Source of the DNA: Bacillus_CJ salitolerans
GTDB taxonomy: Bacteria > Bacillota > Bacilli > Bacillales > SA4
Direction: 5' to 3'
DNA: 55,271 nt
Assembly: GCF_042680805.1 (NCBI RefSeq)
Contig: NZ_JBHUEM010000057.1
Coordinates: 1-55,271, forward strand
Shown here: positions 18,361 to 26,890 of the stretch, piece by piece
Layout of the letters: each line of letters starts with the position of its first letter
Position numbering within the stretch: the first letter of the stretch is position 1
The notes under the pieces: model-generated
Told to the model about the DNA's origin: nothing
Databases searched by the model: none
Seen by the model: the letters and a program-made list of their open reading frames with translations, nothing else
Position numbers and translations under genes: made by a program

Positions 18361-18380
18361 AGAAAGTAGTTATACTTTCT
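18361..18380 (-). other. Perfect 8-bp hairpin in the chvE-mmsA gap
   Basis: AGAAAGTA and TACTTTCT pair around GTTA. It is the middle of three stems in this 176-base gap. No U-run follows, so it is more likely a stability or processing element than a terminator. Confidence 0.5.
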
Positions 18381-18390
18381 AATTAGCCCA

Positions 18391-18418
18391 AATAGTGATA
18401 GATATCTCTATCACTATT
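18391..18418 (-). other. Perfect 12-bp hairpin 21 bases after chvE
   Basis: The arms AATAGTGATAGA and TCTATCACTATT pair perfectly around a 4-base loop. In transcript order it is the first structure after the chvE stop and has no U-run. A 3' barrier protecting the chvE message is a reasonable reading. Confidence 0.6.
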
Positions 18419-18439
18419 CCGGATTCACCAAATTATTGT

Positions 18440-19540
18440 TTATAGTCCTGTGAATTCGCCAGCTTCATAATAACCAGAGTCGATAAGCTCAGCCTTCACG
18501 TTCTCCTGATTGACAACAATCACATCAGTTTGCTTCGCATTTACATCAACAACACCGTTGTTATAAGAACCAGTTGTTTCAGGTGTACCACCATCAAGAA
18601 TCGTCACAGCCATTCCCATTGCATCTGTTACAAGCGTACGGACATCTTTAAATACAGTCATAGATTGTTTACCATCAATCACATATTGAATAGAAGCCTT
18701 TTCCGCGTCTTGACCTGTAACTGTATAGCTAGTGATATCTCCGTCTGTTGCAAATACATCGGCAATCGCCCGTGCTGTCCCATCGTTAGGAGCAAGTATT
18801 ACAACTTCTCCTTTTAAATCATTACTTGCAGCAGTCAAATGAGTTTGAGCTTTATTTTTTGCTTCATTTGGATCCCAGTTAGTTGTTACTTGCCCTAAAA
18901 TCTTACTCATCTGATCACGAGTAAGGTCAGCAGTATCTTTTAAAGCCTCAGCTTCGCTTGAGTTTGCAATCTTAAATGTTCCATCTGCAATCTTTGGTTG
19001 AAGAACTTTCCAGGCTCCTTCAAAGAATAAGAAAGCGTTATTATCAGATGCTGCTCCTGCGTATAAGTAAAGTGGTACGTTTGAACCATTGGCGTTATCA
19101 ATTAAGTATTGACCTTGAGCTGCCCCCACTGCCACGCTATCAAACGTTACATAATAATCCACTGCATCTGTGTTTGTAATTAAACGATCGTAAGAAATAA
19201 CAGTAATTCCTTCTTTCTTTGCTGCTTCAACAGCTGCAGCTGCTGCATCTCCATCATGAGGACAAATAATGAGAACGTCGATACCTTTGTTAATCAAAGT
19301 TTCTACGTTTTCCTTCTCTTTTGCTGAAGATCCCTGGCTAAATAAAATTTCAGTTGTATACTTCGAATCTGCTAGAGCATCCTTAAAGCGCTGTTCATCT
19401 TGAACCCATCTTGGCTCATCTTTCGTTGGTAAAACGATTCCAACGTTTACTTCTCCCGCACCACTGGTACAAGCTGCAAGCATAGATGCAAACAACACCA
19501 TAACAAGCATCAACGAAATTATTCTCCACCCTTTTTTCAT
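18440..19540 (-). CDS. chvE: Monosaccharide-binding lipoprotein (ChvE-like)
   Basis: A 366-residue lipoprotein: signal peptide with lipobox LAAC (Cys near residue 24), then a periplasmic binding domain with VGIVLPTKDEPRWVQDE, LIICPHDGDAAAAAV, VISYDRLITNT, SDNNAFLFFEGAW and TGQDAEKASIQYV. These match the ChvE/multiple-monosaccharide binding family. The ATG follows AAAGGGG. Upstream lie a TATAAT box (19585-19590) and a perfect cre match (19610-19623). It is the first gene of chvE-mmsA-mmsB and delivers sugars to that importer. Confidence 0.88.
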   Translation of the reverse strand: MKKGWRIISLMLVMVLFASMLAACTSGAGEVNVGIVLPTKDEPRWVQDEQRFKDALADSKYTTEILFSQGSSAKEKENVETLINKGIDVLIICPHDGDAAAAAVEAAKKEGITVISYDRLITNTDAVDYYVTFDSVAVGAAQGQYLIDNANGSNVPLYLYAGAASDNNAFLFFEGAWKVLQPKIADGTFKIANSSEAEALKDTADLTRDQMSKILGQVTTNWDPNEAKNKAQTHLTAASNDLKGEVVILAPNDGTARAIADVFATDGDITSYTVTGQDAEKASIQYVIDGKQSMTVFKDVRTLVTDAMGMAVTILDGGTPETTGSYNNGVVDVNAKQTDVIVVNQENVKAELIDSGYYEAGEFTGL

Positions 19541-19584
19541 TTTGGAACCCCTTTCAAAATGGTTTCTATTAATTCTACAACTTC

Positions 19585-19590
19585 ATTATA
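19585..19590 (-). promoter_or_regulatory. -10 box of the chvE promoter
   Basis: TATAAT on the minus strand, 44 bases upstream of the chvE start. No good -35 hexamer lies 17 bases upstream, which would fit an activator-dependent promoter used by the YesN-type regulator. The rest of 19541-19853 holds the cre site and no other gene. Confidence 0.5.
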
Positions 19591-19609
19591 TTTCTAGTAA
19601 TCTCACATA

Positions 19610-19623
19610 TGTAAGCGTTATCA
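19610..19623. promoter_or_regulatory. Catabolite responsive element (cre)
   Basis: TGTAAGCGTTATCA matches the CcpA consensus TGWAANCGNTNWCA at every defined position. It lies just upstream of the chvE -10 box, where bound CcpA would block activation or polymerase access when a preferred sugar is present. Confidence 0.8.
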
Positions 19624-19853
19624 ATAGCACTCTTTTAGTATTACCTGCAATTTTTTAGCTTATTGTACTATTCCCCTTGGATGCTATTACCCTCAAAGTA
19701 GGGGGAATTGAAAAAACAACAAGACGTTTGATTAACGTTGTTCTAACCTATCCTTGAAATTCGTAAACGATAGTAATGTAAATTGTTCATTGCTGTTCAT
19801 CTAATGTTCATAATTGAGTGCTATTCTTTCCTATAATGAAAGGAGTGGTCAAA

Positions 19854-21254
19854 GTGAGTTGGCTTGAATTAGGAATGGCCTTGAATGGAATAGGGGTAAT
19901 GTTAGGGTATGTAATAGGTGTGTATATGTATCATAGAAGGATGATCATCTGGGTTAGTGGAGGAGTGGTAATCCTTGGCTTGCATCTGATTTTTGAAGGT
20001 TACCGGGTACAGATGATGTTAATTTATCTACTCACTGCGTTCATTTGGTTGTCGTTTATCATGAAAGCTTTCCTAAGTAAGAGACGTAACGCTAAGCCTA
20101 ACCGAAGACAATGGAAGCGAATGACCGTAGGAATCGTTACTTTGGTCATGATGGGAATTGCTCTTTCAATTCCACTATATGTAATGCCGCAACATAATCT
20201 TCCTCAACCGACTGGTGTCTTTACTATAGGTACGACAAACTATCACTGGGTTGATGAGAACAGACTGGATCCATCAACAGAGGAAAAAGACGATAACAGG
20301 GAAGTATCTGTTCGGTTATGGTATCCAGCTGATCCAATAGAAAATATGGTGTCTGCACCATATGCCTACTCCAAAAAAGAGATGAAACGCTTATCTCAAG
20401 GTACGTCTTTTTATATCAACATCCTACTAGATTCAATGAAACACTTTGTATCCCATTCATATGTAGAGCTACCGGTCTCCGCAGCAGAAACTCAATTTCC
20501 TATCTTGGTACTATCCCCTGGGTTCGGTGCATCCAACTTCATGTATACGAGCATAACAGAAGAACTTGCCAGTAACGGATATATTGTAGCAGCTATTGAA
20601 CATCCGTATTATACGGAAATCCCAACCTTGTTTCCAGATGGCCGTAAAACCGATGGATTTGTTAGTGTGAAGGGCGATATGTCTAATTGGGACAATATGA
20701 ATCCACATATTCAACTTTGGACAGAGGATGTTCAGTTTGTTCTAGACCAATTGGATAAATTAAATAAAAATGATTCGAAGGGGATATTTGATGAAAGAAT
20801 AGATTTACAACGTATAGGAATGCTTGGTCACTCTTTTGGTGGTGCAACAGCTGTACAAGTGATGAGTCAAGATTCTCGGGTATTAGCTGGTGTTAATATG
20901 GATGGCTTCCCTTATGGGCCAGAGATTGAAGAGGGACTTCCGAATCCATTTTTATATATTTTCACAAAAGAAAGTAATAACTTTAGCCGGTTCCATTTTT
21001 CTGAGAAAGAATGGAAGCAATACCCCGGCCTTGACACAAAAGAGAAATACGTGAAGATGGCCACTGAGTTTAATCAAAGGAAAACCGGAATTCTCAAAAA
21101 TGGAGGTGAAGAGTGGGTTGTTTCTGGAACGGATCATATGAGTTTTTCAGACGTTGGTTTATATTCTCCTTTACTAAGTCATTATCATCCAGCCATACAA
21201 AAGAAAATTAATGAGAAATTACTGCATTTTTTTGATAAGCATGTTAAAAAGTAG
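19854..21254 (+). CDS. Membrane-anchored alpha/beta hydrolase (PAF-acetylhydrolase-like)
   Basis: A protein of about 466 residues. Three or four N-terminal helices (to about residue 120) precede an extracytoplasmic alpha/beta hydrolase domain with oxyanion region LVLSPGFGASNF, nucleophile motif GMLGHSFGGATA, and a late His in the SGTDHMSFSD segment. This pattern is that of the platelet-activating-factor acetylhydrolase/dienelactone hydrolase group. I choose the GTG at 19854, preceded by AAAGGAG, over upstream codons. Two-component genes follow after 20 bases, so the three are likely co-transcribed. The substrate is unknown; lipid or ester hydrolysis at the membrane is a fair guess. Confidence 0.75.
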   Translation: MSWLELGMALNGIGVMLGYVIGVYMYHRRMIIWVSGGVVILGLHLIFEGYRVQMMLIYLLTAFIWLSFIMKAFLSKRRNAKPNRRQWKRMTVGIVTLVMMGIALSIPLYVMPQHNLPQPTGVFTIGTTNYHWVDENRLDPSTEEKDDNREVSVRLWYPADPIENMVSAPYAYSKKEMKRLSQGTSFYINILLDSMKHFVSHSYVELPVSAAETQFPILVLSPGFGASNFMYTSITEELASNGYIVAAIEHPYYTEIPTLFPDGRKTDGFVSVKGDMSNWDNMNPHIQLWTEDVQFVLDQLDKLNKNDSKGIFDERIDLQRIGMLGHSFGGATAVQVMSQDSRVLAGVNMDGFPYGPEIEEGLPNPFLYIFTKESNNFSRFHFSEKEWKQYPGLDTKEKYVKMATEFNQRKTGILKNGGEEWVVSGTDHMSFSDVGLYSPLLSHYHPAIQKKINEKLLHFFDKHVKK

Positions 21255-21274
21255 AGAGTGAGGTGAATTATTGT

Positions 21275-21949
21275 ATGATAAAAATATTAATTGCAGACGA
21301 TGATCCTTATATTCGTGAGTTAGTAAGACATGCCTTAAGATCGGAAAATTACAAAATAATAGATTCAGAGAATGGCAACGATGCGATAGAAAAGATTCAT
21401 TCCGAAAGAGTGGATCTAGCCATACTAGATATCATGATGCCCGGTCTGAATGGCCTAGAGGTTTGTCAGGAGTTAAAAAAGTACTATGATGTTCCCGTCC
21501 TTCTCCTTACCGCTAGAGGAACGAGCTTTGACAAGATTTCTGGTTTTCAAGCTGGGACTGATGATTATTTAGTCAAACCGTTTGACTTTGAAGAATTAGC
21601 CTATCGTATTAAGGCCCTCCTTCGAAGATACTCTTATAATGTTGGATTTTCCGTACAAGTAGGTCCATTATATATAAACGCGGAGAGACAGGTTTATATG
21701 GATCAGAAGATGATCGAGCTACCACCAAAGGAGTTTGAACTCTTGTATTTACTTGCTTCTCATCCTAATCGAACCTATACTCGTGACCAGATTATCGAGC
21801 GTATATGGGGAGACAGTTTCGATGGTGATGAAAGAACGGTAGACGTCCATGTAAAGCGAATACGAGACCGTTTTTCAGCGCTCACTGATAGTATTAAAAT
21901 TGTGACAGTGAGGGGACTTGGCTACAGGCTGGAGGTAAAACATGTTTAA
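21275..21949 (+). CDS. OmpR-family response regulator
   Basis: A 224-residue regulator: receiver domain with ADDDPYIRE, LAILDIMMPGLNG, LLTARG and LVKPFDFEE, then a winged-helix Trans_reg_C domain ending TVRGLGYRLE. The ATG at 21275 follows GTGAGGTG. It overlaps the kinase gene by 8 bases. It probably controls its own operon, including the hydrolase gene upstream; no operator is evident. Confidence 0.9.
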   Translation: MIKILIADDDPYIRELVRHALRSENYKIIDSENGNDAIEKIHSERVDLAILDIMMPGLNGLEVCQELKKYYDVPVLLLTARGTSFDKISGFQAGTDDYLVKPFDFEELAYRIKALLRRYSYNVGFSVQVGPLYINAERQVYMDQKMIELPPKEFELLYLLASHPNRTYTRDQIIERIWGDSFDGDERTVDVHVKRIRDRFSALTDSIKIVTVRGLGYRLEVKHV

Positions 21950-23231
21950 CACTCTCTATGTACGAATGATTTCATATTATATAGCTGCAGTCCTTATTGG
22001 CGTCGTGGTTGCCTGGGCGTTAGCCCTATACATATTTCAAGAATCTGATAAGAAGTTTACGACCGAGGAGCTTATCCAAAAAGGAGATTCTATTAAGCAA
22101 TTATATATTCAATCGAATCCTAACGATTTGGATATGTTCCTACAGACTGTCGCTCGAATGACTTCAGTTGGAATAAAGGCTAAAGTAGCTGGTCAACAAG
22201 AATTAGAGTACATCAATTGGCCCAATGAGGAAAATTTCTGTAATTGTAGTGTATCGGTACAAGAAACATGGCAACTAGACGAAGGTGTTACCATAATCGA
22301 ACTCATTGAATCAGAGCCAGTACAATCAAATGGGTTGCATGAAATTGCTATTCTACTGACAATTGTCCTCTTAATCGGAAGTCTGATTTTTTTATTATTT
22401 GCTAAACTACTGGTTAAGCCCATCCATCAAGTCACGAGAGCAGCCAAACAATTAGCAACTGGTGATTTTAATGTCCAACTTCCAGAAACAAGACAAGATG
22501 AGGTAGGATTGCTATCCAAAACAATGAATAGCATGGCATTGAAGTTGGGACAATTAGATCGCGAACGAATTGAGTTTGTTGCAAATGTATCACATGAATT
22601 TCAATCTCCACTGACCGTCATAAAAGGGTTCGCATCGATGCTTCAAGAGGAAGCAAATGATGAAAATATGCGAAGGCGTATTTCAAAAATTCTCATTAAA
22701 GAAAGTGAACGCTTGTCTAATTTGAGTGATAATTTACTCCGGTTAGCTTCACTTGATTCGGACAGGTATAAAATATCCCCTTCTCACTTTGATGTTGCAG
22801 AACAAGTAAGACGTACAATTTTATCTTTTGAACCCATTTGGTCAGAAAAGAAGTTAGTTGTCGAGATGTGTGCAGAAGAAACGATGATTGAAGCTGATGA
22901 GGAACTACTCAACCAAGTTTGGTACAACCTTATGTCAAACTCCATAAAATTCACCTCGCCTGGTGGAAGAATCAAAATAACGATAGAGGAGGAGATGAAT
23001 TTTCTTAAAGTGAAAATTTTTGATAACGGACTTCCCATTTCAATAGAGGAACGAAAAAAAATATTTGGGCGTTTTTATAAAGTAGATCGAGCAAGAAATC
23101 GAAAAATGGAGGGCAATGGTTTAGGTCTATCCATTGTTAAAAAAATTATATCTATTCACAATGGATCCATTCAGGTCGTAGACGAAGAGGATGGAAAAGC
23201 GTTTGTTGTCCATATTCCTAAGAGCATATAA
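21942..23231 (+). CDS. Sensor histidine kinase (HAMP type)
   Basis: The 429-residue kinase has two helices (about residues 10-30 and 132-155) around a 100-residue outside domain, then HAMP (LVKPIHQVTRAAKQLATGD). The phospho-acceptor box reads FVANVSHEFQSPLTVIKG and the ATPase domain has the N box NQVWYNLMSNSIKFT and NGLGLSIVKKI. The H box has HEFQSPLT in place of the common HELRTPLT; the catalytic His is present. The outside loop contains CNCS, a possible metal or redox site. The layout resembles HssS-like kinases, but no heme exporter is adjacent, so I leave the signal open. Confidence 0.87.
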   Translation: MFNTLYVRMISYYIAAVLIGVVVAWALALYIFQESDKKFTTEELIQKGDSIKQLYIQSNPNDLDMFLQTVARMTSVGIKAKVAGQQELEYINWPNEENFCNCSVSVQETWQLDEGVTIIELIESEPVQSNGLHEIAILLTIVLLIGSLIFLLFAKLLVKPIHQVTRAAKQLATGDFNVQLPETRQDEVGLLSKTMNSMALKLGQLDRERIEFVANVSHEFQSPLTVIKGFASMLQEEANDENMRRRISKILIKESERLSNLSDNLLRLASLDSDRYKISPSHFDVAEQVRRTILSFEPIWSEKKLVVEMCAEETMIEADEELLNQVWYNLMSNSIKFTSPGGRIKITIEEEMNFLKVKIFDNGLPISIEERKKIFGRFYKVDRARNRKMEGNGLGLSIVKKIISIHNGSIQVVDEEDGKAFVVHIPKSI

Positions 23232-23335
23232 TCTATTAACGTGCTAGGGCATGGTACTCTCACATAAAGAATTGAGAGTGCCCAGTCCTAAATATAAAAA
23301 GGATATTCTTACCTTATTTATCTACTGGATATCTA

Positions 23336-24447
23336 TTATTCTAATTCTCTTTTAACTTGCGCTCGAAAATCTTCGTCTGTTAGAAATTTAAGCTGAAAAC
23401 CATGTAAATTTTTTGAAAGCTTCGCCTGTTCGAACGATGTTAAATCATTTGAAAAAAATGCGAGTTCTGTTTCATTTCCTTCTTTATCCGTTGCATACAT
23501 TGAATTGGTGAGGACAAAAGCTGTTGATCCACCCTTTTGCCCTGCATGTACTAGCCACTGGCGGTTACTTGGGTTTTCCATTAATTGTTCCATAACCGGA
23601 TCAAGATAGTCATAAACCCTTTGTTCAAAATATGACTTATTATTAAGTTTTCTCATAATCGATACATAATCTTGAGCTGTGGCACCAGGTAAACGATCAG
23701 ACCATATTCGCTGTATGTCCATATTTAAGTCTTTTAGTAATAGCTTTTTCTCTTGTTCTGTTAAAGGCTGTTTTAGCCAACTGTTATGAATATCAATGGC
23801 CAGACGGCGATATTCCTCCATCTCCATCCTATTCAAGACAGCAACCAGTTCTTTCTTAGACAAGTTTCTCTCTTTTTTCAAATGCTCTGGGATGAATAAC
23901 GCACTTACAATTGGGTAAAGGCTGTCATGATTGGCTACATGTAAGCTCTGTAGAAGATGCTCTATATGATCTAATCCTAGTAAACTCATTAAATATTCAG
24001 TATTAGCATTAGAACTATAACTAATCATCCCTTTCGCTACTTCACTTAAGGGGATATGTTGAAGGTCTATTCCACTATTGGTAAGATGCTTTATCCACCC
24101 TTCGTGGGCCCCACCGTCGGTTTTTGGAATGAAAAATGTGTTTAGTTCCTTCGTACTTACCGTTTCGTTTGGATTAATGATGCCTTCCGATGCCTGCCTT
24201 GCATCTTCAATCGCTACAATAATTTTCACTGTACTCGCATCACATTTTGGTTTACCTCTACCCATTTCTCCTTATTAAAATGAATGGATAGCGATACTTG
24301 CTCTAATTCTTTCTTATCTTTTATAAACTGTAAAATATATTCAGGATCTTCTTTAGCTACATCCTTCTGAAATAACCATATTCCAACTCCAAATATCAAT
24401 AAAACGAAGAGAATTATTCCGACTATACTCCAAACCACAATATTCAA
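23336..24447 (-). pseudogene. Serine beta-lactamase-like hydrolase, frameshifted
   Basis: Two frames make one protein. The first (24447 to about 24240) gives an N-terminal membrane helix and the segment VEVNQNVM. The second resumes at ASTVKIIVAIEDARQA. The second carries the full serine-hydrolase set: STVK (Ser-x-x-Lys), SSN (S-x-N) and QKGGST (KTG-like). Family members usually have several residues between the VMR-like region and the ASTVK box; here these fuse on a shared GCG, as if a short deletion had removed them out of frame. The break is just before the nucleophile, so no active secreted enzyme is expected unless it is a sequencing error. Confidence 0.65.
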
Positions 24448-24560
24448 AATGTCTCCTCCGATATTTATTATTACGATTTAATGATAAATTAGAAAATAAC
24501 ATTTTTTTAAATTTACTACTTTCCTACAATGTTTCTACTCCTTCAAATACTAGTGCCATA

Positions 24561-25079
24561 TTAATCATTAAAGTAATTCTTTAAATTAGCCATTTCAGTA
24601 ACGACGATGATTTTGTCATGATACATAGAAAAGTTTCGATAAAAAGCCGGTTTACCAACCTCTTCAAAGTAACGGTTCCATTTAAACATTTTAAAAAATA
24701 TGTTTAATGTCGGTTTGTAATTGGCTTTTTCCAATCGAAGCGTTTGTTTAATAAATCTCTTAATGATTCTGTAAGTCCTAATTGAATACTTTGTGTCTAA
24801 AAAAATGATCAAATCAGCATTATGAAAACTATCAGCCACCCAATCCTCATTGTGAACACCCTCTATAATCCAGCTTTCCCTTTGGAGAATATCATGGAAG
24901 TAGTCCTCTCTTTCTTTTTCTTTCCTTCGAATATCTCCATTTGGATGTCTGATCCAAACAACATTATCTAATTCATAAAATGGAATTTGTAGCTGTTTAG
25001 ATAATTTTTTTGCTAACGTGGTTTTTCCACTTCCAACTGAACCAATGATATGAATTTTTTTAGGAGTTTCCTTTTTCAT
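24561..25079 (-). CDS. P-loop kinase-like protein (FlaR/topology-modulation type)
   Basis: A 172-residue protein with Walker A IGSVGSGKTTLAKKL, followed by LDNVVWIRHPNGD, and a conserved WIIEGVHNEDW segment. LIIFLD fits a Walker B strand. This is the adenylate-kinase-like family often labelled DNA topology modulation protein. The name is historical and the true substrate is probably a nucleotide or small molecule. The ATG has an upstream GGGGAAAGG. It stands alone with no operon partner. Confidence 0.75.
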   Translation of the reverse strand: MKKETPKKIHIIGSVGSGKTTLAKKLSKQLQIPFYELDNVVWIRHPNGDIRRKEKEREDYFHDILQRESWIIEGVHNEDWVADSFHNADLIIFLDTKYSIRTYRIIKRFIKQTLRLEKANYKPTLNIFFKMFKWNRYFEEVGKPAFYRNFSMYHDKIIVVTEMANLKNYFND

Positions 25080-25151
25080 GCATCGCCTTTCCCCTATCTC
25101 TATACTTGACTACTATAACCAGCATACCTCCCACTATTTGTAATTACGGCC

Positions 25152-26081
25152 TTATTCCATGGTTATCTTTTTCCATTCTACGATTCTAGTAACATTTTGT
25201 ATGTAATTTTCCGGTGAGCTCCAATGTTTATAACGATCAGGAACTTTTATATTTTTATTCGTTAAACCTTCACTCGTAATCAGGCATAACTCGTTGATGT
25301 AACGGGTAAGTAGTGTGATGTCTTCCTTTGTTCCGACTAAACCATGACCTGGGATTGCAGCATCTATTTCTAATGTATGGATCTTCTTTAAAATCTCCAT
25401 CCATTTTAAAGGATTGGTTTCCTCAAAAAATGTTGGATGACAATGAACAAATAATAAATCTCCCATGAACATTACTTTTTCATCAGGAATATAGAGCATG
25501 GAATCACAAAACGAATGACCACCACCTAATGTGAAAAGCTTTGCGGATCTTTCAGACCCATAGAAGCTTATCTCATCATGAAAGGTTTGAGAAGGGAGTA
25601 CTAATTCTAATGTAGGAAGTGATAGTTTAAGCTCCATAAGGAATCCAATTTGGTTATGCAGCTCCATCTCACCGTTTTGGGTTAACTGCTCTTTTAGTGT
25701 TTGGATATAGTTCGTTAAACCTTCTATATCGTCTTTCTGCTTTTTAATCCTTGTTGGGTGAGTATCCTTCATTTTAGAATAGGTAAGATTGCTTGAAATG
25801 ATCTGACTGTCCTTGAATACTTGATTACCACGGATGTGGTCTCCATGCCAATGACTATTAATAACCCACTTAACTGGTTGCCCTGTAATGTTTTCAGCTA
25901 AAATTTTTAAGTCTTCCGCTGCTTGCTGTGTATTAAACGTGTCAAAGACAATTGTTTTATCCCCTAAATTTACAAAACCAGCATTCGCTCCAGAACCACC
26001 ATCTTCTTTAGCGATGGCAGAATATACATGCTCACTAACTTTCTCTAGTGTGAAATGTTTACTCGTGAATGATCCGTTCAT
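25152..26081 (-). CDS. Metallo-beta-lactamase-fold hydrolase
   Basis: A 309-residue MBL-fold enzyme. Zinc ligands are visible: SHWHGDH (H-x-H-x-D-H), GGGHSFCDS with FMGDLLFVH in the next strands, and the late IPGHG. The start is the ATG at 26081, behind AAAGGGG. There is no signal peptide, so it is cytoplasmic and not a secreted beta-lactamase. It resembles the broad MBL-fold metallo-hydrolase group with unknown substrates. Neighbours give no pathway clue. Confidence 0.82.
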   Translation of the reverse strand: MNGSFTSKHFTLEKVSEHVYSAIAKEDGGSGANAGFVNLGDKTIVFDTFNTQQAAEDLKILAENITGQPVKWVINSHWHGDHIRGNQVFKDSQIISSNLTYSKMKDTHPTRIKKQKDDIEGLTNYIQTLKEQLTQNGEMELHNQIGFLMELKLSLPTLELVLPSQTFHDEISFYGSERSAKLFTLGGGHSFCDSMLYIPDEKVMFMGDLLFVHCHPTFFEETNPLKWMEILKKIHTLEIDAAIPGHGLVGTKEDITLLTRYINELCLITSEGLTNKNIKVPDRYKHWSSPENYIQNVTRIVEWKKITME

Positions 26082-26152
26082 ACAGTTCGCCCCTTTACCT
26101 TTTATATCTCCGAGCCACAACTATTTCTTGCTACGCATATAGAAATACTAGA

Positions 26153-26722
26153 TTAATTGCAATCATCATACCATTTACCAAATTGTGTCATACATGAATC
26201 TTGTTTCACCCTATTATATGTACTGAAATCCTCTTCCCTAAATTCTGCGAGTGTTTTATCAAAATGTTCAGGGATAAAAATGTACCATAAATCTGACCAT
26301 TTCTTTTCATTTTCATGCCCTCTTATCTCAATTGAAATGGAACCGGGAGATTTACTTTTAAAAAACCTCATTTCCTCTCCATCAAAATAGGCCAAGCAAG
26401 ATCTAAACTCACAATACCGATTTTGCTCATTCATCATTAGTTTAAGAACACCCTTTATTCCAATTGTGTCTAACATATGATTGACATAGGCTCTTGGAAA
26501 ACCATTCAATTCAGAAATAAAAAAGCCAGAATCTAAAGCAATACACGGACGCTTTACAATAGAATACGCTTGTAACACTTTTTGTTTTGCAATTTCTTTA
26601 ATATCGTCACTTCTTGGTTCACTCAATTCAGCCTCAATAGGTAACACTTTTATATTTTTTAGTTCTTTTTGGGCGGATGCAATTTTCCCTTTATTGGTCG
26701 TTACAAACACTATTTCTTTCAT
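26153..26722 (-). CDS. Non-canonical purine NTP pyrophosphatase (RdgB/HAM1 family)
   Basis: A 189-residue protein. It starts with the family box FVTTNKGKIASAQKEL, where the T-N-x-x-K residues bind the triphosphate. The conserved ALDSGFFISELNGFPRAYVNHML follows, with the general-base Asp. SDLWYIF and FREEDFSTYNRVK occur late; the final R-x-x-x-F/H motif is modified compared with RdgB. It is shorter and more divergent than the housekeeping RdgB, so it is probably a paralogue that removes modified nucleotides. The start follows GGGAGGAAG. Confidence 0.78.
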   Translation of the reverse strand: MKEIVFVTTNKGKIASAQKELKNIKVLPIEAELSEPRSDDIKEIAKQKVLQAYSIVKRPCIALDSGFFISELNGFPRAYVNHMLDTIGIKGVLKLMMNEQNRYCEFRSCLAYFDGEEMRFFKSKSPGSISIEIRGHENEKKWSDLWYIFIPEHFDKTLAEFREEDFSTYNRVKQDSCMTQFGKWYDDCN

Positions 26723-26890
26723 TTCATTCTTCCTCCCTACAGAAAATGGAAATACCTCTATTATTCTATCATTTATTCCAAAATTTTATTAACTGCATTA
26801 TATTCTAGAAATTCGCTTCTTTTATAGGCAGGGTACAACTAAATTTTGTCGAAAATAATAGATAAGCTTTTCGAGAGGAGATCAAAACTG

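Noticed and set aside
18530..18817. 95-codon plus-strand frame antisense to chvE
   Set aside because: Shadow of the binding-protein gene.
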